DNA from: Aphelocoma coerulescens | Lineage: Eukaryota > Chordata > Aves > Passeriformes > Corvidae | DNA length: 64,000 bases | Direction of reading: 5' to 3' | NCBI RefSeq assembly: GCF_041296385.1 | Contig: NC_091014.1 | Coordinates: forward strand, 20,435,578 to 20,499,577 | In this document: positions 59,135-64,000 of the stretch, piece by piece | How positions within the stretch are numbered: position 1 is the stretch's first letter | How the letters are laid out: each line of letters begins with the position of its first letter | The notes under the pieces: model-generated | Databases searched by the model: none | The model's input: the letters and a program-made list of their open reading frames with translations, nothing else | Told to the model about the DNA's origin: nothing | Position numbers and translations under genes: made by a program

Positions 59135-62100
59135 CAAGACAGGAAGAGAGTAGAGGGGTTTGCAGGTTTTTTTTCAAAGCAACATCTTTTTTTTCCTTCT
59201 CTGTGTTTGATACACAAAGAAATGTGAAACATGCCACCTTCTCTGCGGCTTTTATCCTTTGTGAAGGTTACATTCATGAGATCTAGCATTGTAACTGTAG
59301 TAGGACACGGTATGTTATTCAGCTGGGATTCTTGAAGTCAAGTTGTTTACACTTCTCTTGTGCACTTGTAGTTTCAGTCCATAGGTCTGTTTATACTGTT
59401 CTTGCCAAGCTGAAAGTAATTCTGTCACTGCGCCATAGGCTCCTACATAAGATTTAGCATTGCAGTGAGTTGAGTCAGTGGCACTGGCAAGCAGCCAGAT
59501 TTCATTATCACTTCAGCTTTTCTGGCATTTAGCTAGTGTCCAGGTCAGTTTGCTATAAAAGATATAGCAAAGAAAAGCTGTGTCTTTTTTTCCAATTTAG
59601 TTTATTAAAGCTATTCTTTGCCCAGAACATTAGGTGTATATAAACCCTCCTGACTAAATTCATTATGTGTAATAAAGTTGTAAAACCCTGATTTAGATGC
59701 ATAAGGATCACATATGGATTTTCTCATCTTTGATTAAACTAAAAAGGTAAAATATATTAAAATAGAGAAAATGAGGATCCTTTTCCAAGTTTCCTAAGTA
59801 TTGATTCACCCTCTGCAGAAAAAAGGCTTGCAAGGAACATATAGTCTGGATTTAACACACAACTTGGTTAAAAATTAAGCAATTATCACTGCCTCTGATG
59901 AGATTTTCTGTTATACATTCATTGTATAAAAGCTTGTACCTTAAATTTAGTAATGCTTATTCATTGCTACACATTATTAATTCCTACTGATTATACCAGC
60001 AGTTTCCATTTTAGTTTTCTTTTTCTTGATGTTTCAGTCTATCTGAAAACTTTGTCATTTCTTCTAGAAAATGAAAAAGAAATGCTACCACAGCTCCCCT
60101 TACTGTCTCTCATGCTGGTATTTGGAAGAAGTTGTTCAAATATCTGCCATGAATGACGTTTTAAGCATCTTAAAGCAGCCTGAAGTGCATCTTAAGCAGC
60201 TAAAAGTTTAAGAGCTAATAAAGAAAGGTCTGACAGAATTTTGAAGTCTTTAAAAGTGAAGCAAATTGATAAGAGAATGAGAATGTTTTGTACCAAACCA
60301 TGCTGGAGAGAGAAGCAGACATTTTTGTGAATCTCTGATGTATTCCAAAACAATTAAAGCAGCCAGTGTGGTACAAAGCTTCCATATGTGTGTAACAGTA
60401 ACCTTTCAACTGTTCTTGGGCTGGTTGCTTCACATTACTTTGGCTCTTCTGCTGACCATAGCTCTCTTGTGGGAAATCACAAAATGGGTATTGGGCAAAG
60501 TACAGCTGAAGTACAGAGCAGCCTGTCTCAGGAAATGGAGAGGACAAGGGGAAAGAGAACAGCTACCTAATTCTCTTTTTTTTTTTTAAATCCGGCTCTC
60601 CCCTCCTCCTTTTCCTCACTTCTGCTGTTCTTGTAAATGTTATATCCTCTAAGAAAGGTTTTTCCTACACAGAAACACGCTTACAGAGCACTATTTACAG
60701 AGTAGAAATTCTGTCATTTTATATAGCAAAATTAATTCAAGATGCATGCCTAAAATAATCTCATTCCAGTTTGCTAAAAATTCTATGTCTAGTTTAAGTT
60801 GTTCATGTAGACTCCCTCTGTAAAAGAGAAAAGGAAAAAAAATACATCTGTATGTCCAGAAATCAATCTATCTCACCTGAGACACATTTTGTCTCAGAAA
60901 AATCATTGTTTGAAATTTCTTTTTTTAGCTCTTAGCCATGGAAGAAACCTAGACAAACTGTGCAGATTAGACATCAAAATTTTAGATGGTTGAAGATAAA
61001 TGAGCTGAAACTTCTGTTTTTTATCCAGACAAGCTTCGCTCCAGACAAGCACAAACAAAAAATCCTACCTGTAACACAATTATTAAAAAAGTGAGGGTGC
61101 TAGCTAGGGTGCTGCTAGAAGTTTTTAGTGCAGTGTGTGAATATGTGTGGATGACTTGGTCAGTGAGTGATAAGGGAATATTCTCCTTTGCAGTAGAAAG
61201 ACAATCATCTTTCAAGGTCATGTCATTTCTCTAGTGTAAACACCTGAATTGCTCTTATTAAAACAAGAGCATGGCAAGCATTGTTTTGAATGGATGACAA
61301 AGCAGCACCTGTAAATTTCAAAAGGGGGGCATACATCTTAAATTCACTTTGTGCCTTATAAAATATTAACAATTAATAAGGGGGAAAAGAAGCCAATTCA
61401 GTCAAAATGGAATTCAGACTCATACTGAATCCAAAATAAGTGTATTTATAATCTCAAAGACTCCATAAGAAGCACTCTTTTTTTTTTTTTTTTTTTTTCT
61501 GGGATATCAGTTTAGTGGTGTTTAAACTATGTTAATATCCAAACCATATATGCCATACTGTGTTTTTAAAGCCATCGAGGGGAGCCTCAGTGGTCAACAA
61601 GTAGATGCACATTCTGGAGGAGCAGCTGGACACTGAGCATGATTGCTTCTCAACACTGTTTCACTGCATTGGTCAAAAAGATGTAACTGCATTTCATTTC
61701 AGCAAGAACACTAAAGAATTCTAATTTATGTTTACCAATAATCTAAAATCTAATTCCAATTATACTACAACATAAGGAAAAAATAAAACTTGAGACAGTC
61801 TATTTTGCTCTATAATGTTATTTTTTGAAAGGCATGAAAAAAAATTTTTGCATTCCATGACATCTCTCTTTGCTGATGTGTCCAACATCAGGCAGACCCA
61901 TCTACTCTGCAGTTGCCTCAGAAGGCCCAGTGTCAATGCATGAGCAATTGATCTTGAAATTTGAAATCAACAGTAGTTTAGCTCAGTTTTAGGCAGGAAG
62001 CATGTTTCATTGAGCTACCACTGTTTACCTCCTACTAAGCCAGCCGTGTGGAGCTGGGTCATAGTCTGCTCCAGGGAATGGACCACTCCTTTTGTCCTGT

Positions 62101-62520
62101 TATACACAATGTCAGGTAATAATGCATAGCCAGTCCATGCAATAAAGGAAATTCTCTTAGAAGCTGAGAAAAAGCTATATTTAGACTGAGCTTTGACAAA
62201 TTTTGCTTTGACAAATCTTATTAGCTCAGATTAGCTGTTGGAAGGACCAAATGTTCCCAAGAATTGAACTTTTCTTTAATTTATGAATTCAAATAAGAAA
62301 CCATTCCACCCTCAAGAAAAGCTACAGTTGGAATCATCCACAGAAAACTGAAACCAGACACTTGCAATCTTGCATGCCAGCTTTTCTCCTCAATGAATCT
62401 CCAACTGAAGCTCAGATAGGTATATATCAACACACAAACATACACACATATATATATGTATTCACATGACAAAGAAGGAGACCAAGTAGAATAACAGAAC
62501 AATAGGTTCATGAAGCTACT
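59135..62520. other. Non-coding AT-rich host sequence
   Basis: No gene or repeat family recognised; a T21 run lies at 61478-61498 and a TA/CA-rich tract at about 62435-62460. Confidence 0.5.
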
Positions 62521-63066
62521 TTATACCGCCCAGGGATGCTCGACACTGGAGCAGATGTGACCATCATCGCCCGCTCCGAGTGGCCAGGGAATTGGGAACT
62601 GGAGCCAGTGGCAGGTATGATCTCCGGGATTGGTGGAGTTGCAGTATCCATGAGGAGCAAATGAAATGTCATCATCGAAGGACCCGAGGGCAAGATAGCG
62701 ACCACCCGACCATTCGTGGTAAGGGCCCCCATCACCCTATGGGGCAGAGACCTTCTATCCCAGTGGGGTGCCACTCTTACCATTCCCAGCCAGGATTTCT
62801 GACTGGGGCCACTGGGAAACGCGCGCTGCCATCTACTCCCCCGCTCACCTGGAAGACTGACAACCCAAAGTGGACAAGACAGTGGCCCCTTAAAGAAGAA
62901 AAACTGCGCACGTTGGAAGCCCTGGTGGAAGAACAACTTGCCAAAGGTCACATCACCGAGACCACGAGCCCCTGGAATTCCCCTGTCTTTGTGCTGAAAA
63001 ATGCCCGGCAAAGACAAATGGAGACTACTCCATGACCTACAGAAGATCAATGAGGTCATTGAAGAC
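62521..63066 (+). pseudogene. Broken protease-RT fragment of a second betaretrovirus-like ERV
   Basis: The + strand frame from 62521 encodes the protease active site DTGAD at 62542-62556, an IGG flap-like motif near 62620-62634 and a LWGRDLL-type C-terminal helix near 62737-62757. TGA at 62662-62664 interrupts it and TGA at 62800-62802 ends it. The N-terminal RT region (TWKTDNP, then the EEQLAKGHI and SPWNSPVF motifs) is in the -1 frame from 62799. Near 62996-63006 the frame changes back, and homology stops at about 63066, long before YMDD. The copy is much GC-richer than the first element and clearly different from it in sequence, so it belongs to another family. It is non-functional. Confidence 0.85.
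62793..62799 (+). other. GGATTTC heptamer at the protease/RT frame change
   Basis: In the protease frame this is G GAT TTC, followed at once by TGA; RT continues in the -1 frame from 62799. The heptamer resembles the pro-pol slip site of mouse mammary tumour virus type, as I recall it. It could be a real frameshift site or coincide with a one-base deletion. Confidence 0.4.
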
Positions 63067-63333
63067 CTTCTCAGCAACTCTCTGCCCTCACTGGGGCAGG
63101 GGGCTAGCTTTATAGGGATACAGGGGGTGGGTGTCAGAGGGTAAGGGCCAATGGGTTACAAAGGATCTGCCTAGGGTCTCCCAGAGGATTCTGGGTTTGT
63201 CTTCTTCTCTCCATAACTGAGAAGTGGCTGCCTTCCCAGGAGGGGTCCTGCTGGGAGATTGCTGAATCTCCTTATCTCAGCAGATGTCCCTCCAGGGCAG
63301 TGGCTGGGCATACCCTACAACTTTACCCTGACA
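63067..63333 (-). mobile_element. Truncated LTR (U3 and start of R), minus strand
   Basis: On the minus strand it starts TGTCAGGGTAAAG at 63333 (or TGTAGGGTATGCC at 63319) and runs through GC-rich U3 to a TATAAAG box (63108-63114), followed about 25 nt later by a GAGGGCAGAG segment. It then meets the + oriented pol fragment at about 63066. The promoter layout and the TG start support an LTR; it is cut before any poly(A) signal. Confidence 0.55.
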
Positions 63334-64000
63334 GTACATCAAATCTGGCTCATGAGGCAGCCTACCCAGCTTCAAGAGGACTATTGAGTCAGTATTTTAA
63401 ATCTCCTTTTACTTTTTAAGGCAGCAGATGTAGAAAGGAAATCTATACGGAAAATCTAACTGCAAAATTCAGAACTGGTTGGCATTTTTAAAACTGACCC
63501 AAAACTGCAAAACAAAACACATGAAGAGTCTATTAATAATGAAATTACATTCAATAGCAAAAGGTTTCTATGGAAACCAAAAGTAAAACTCTTGCAGCAG
63601 AAACACTTATTCTGGCTGCAAGGAGTACTAGAGTATCACATGGAATTCTGTTTTCCTATAATGTGTCTGCTGAATAGATTATTTATACATGATTAAATCC
63701 TAACCATAGTTTTGTGATATTTTAGTATGAGGAGCCAGTACAGTAATTATAGTTAATGTACCTGAATAAATTTAGAGTTCAAGCAGGCAAGAAAGATATG
63801 TTACATCTTTGCATAATTAAAATTGTGCATAATTTTGCAAGTGAAATGTGATCAAGAAGAGATGATGTACAAACTCCAGCTTAGCATACAATGGTAAAAG
63901 CAAGAAAATTACCCAAGAGCACATTAGAACTGGTGTAGCCATGGGCCAGTTCAAAGAAAAATAGTGAAAATTTCTCAGGACATATACTACTCCATCCATC
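63334..64000. other. Non-coding host sequence to the window end
   Basis: AT-rich, with no recognised gene or repeat. Confidence 0.5.

Noticed and set aside
1..64000. CRISPR arrays, bacterial operons, integrons or phage
   Set aside because: No regular repeat-spacer array or dense gene packing; CR1 and ERV content show vertebrate DNA.

Overview
The window looks like bird nuclear DNA, probably from a songbird. The direct evidence is CR1 LINE 3' ends with the avian ATTCTATG-type tail (57905-58072, 14300-14340, 41541-41606), an avian ERVL-type solo LTR (49771-50320) and two betaretrovirus-like (class II, ERVK-type) endogenous retrovirus remnants. The sequence between repeats is AT-rich. I see no host protein-coding exon, tRNA or rRNA, so the host part is probably intergenic or deep-intronic. 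The order Passeriformes is an inference from the repeat types, not a proven call.

The left edge (1-4860) is the most informative part: the 3' two thirds of an endogenous retrovirus on the + strand. It has the end of gag (capsid with a major homology region, then one CCHC zinc knuckle), an open -1 overlapping pro-pol frame with apparently complete protease, reverse transcriptase, RNase H and integrase active sites, no env, a polypurine tract and a short 3' LTR. A canonical slippery heptamer (GGGAAAC, 871-877), a 9-nt spacer and a 6+6 bp H-type pseudoknot (887-928) sit at the gag/pro overlap. They explain how pro-pol would be expressed as a Gag fusion. Protease and reverse transcriptase share one frame here, yet a second slippery-type heptamer (A AAT TTT) survives at their border. 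The 5' LTR, primer binding site and gag start lie outside the window.

Right after it (5093-6086) is a separate, probably solo LTR on the minus strand with three 45-bp tandem repeats inside. The middle of the window (6.1-62.5 kb) is mostly non-coding DNA with scattered old repeats: an ancient antisense CR1-like LINE (about 9.58-10.75 kb, another at 46.4-47.2 kb), a decayed + strand CR1 (16.86-18.19 kb) split by a 496-bp GC-rich element flanked by an 11-bp direct repeat, a candidate minus-strand LTR (24508-24902), simple repeats, a few small perfect duplications, and two clusters of transcription-factor-like motifs (38.9-39.5 kb and 57.54-57.74 kb).

At the right end (62521-63066) is a second, GC-rich and broken protease-RT fragment from a different betaretrovirus-like family. 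It is joined directly to an oppositely oriented LTR piece (63067-63333), so this locus has been rearranged. In this copy the protease and RT frames differ by -1 exactly at a GGATTTC heptamer followed by TGA. Compared with the fused frame of the first element, this is the most interesting evolutionary signal in the window.
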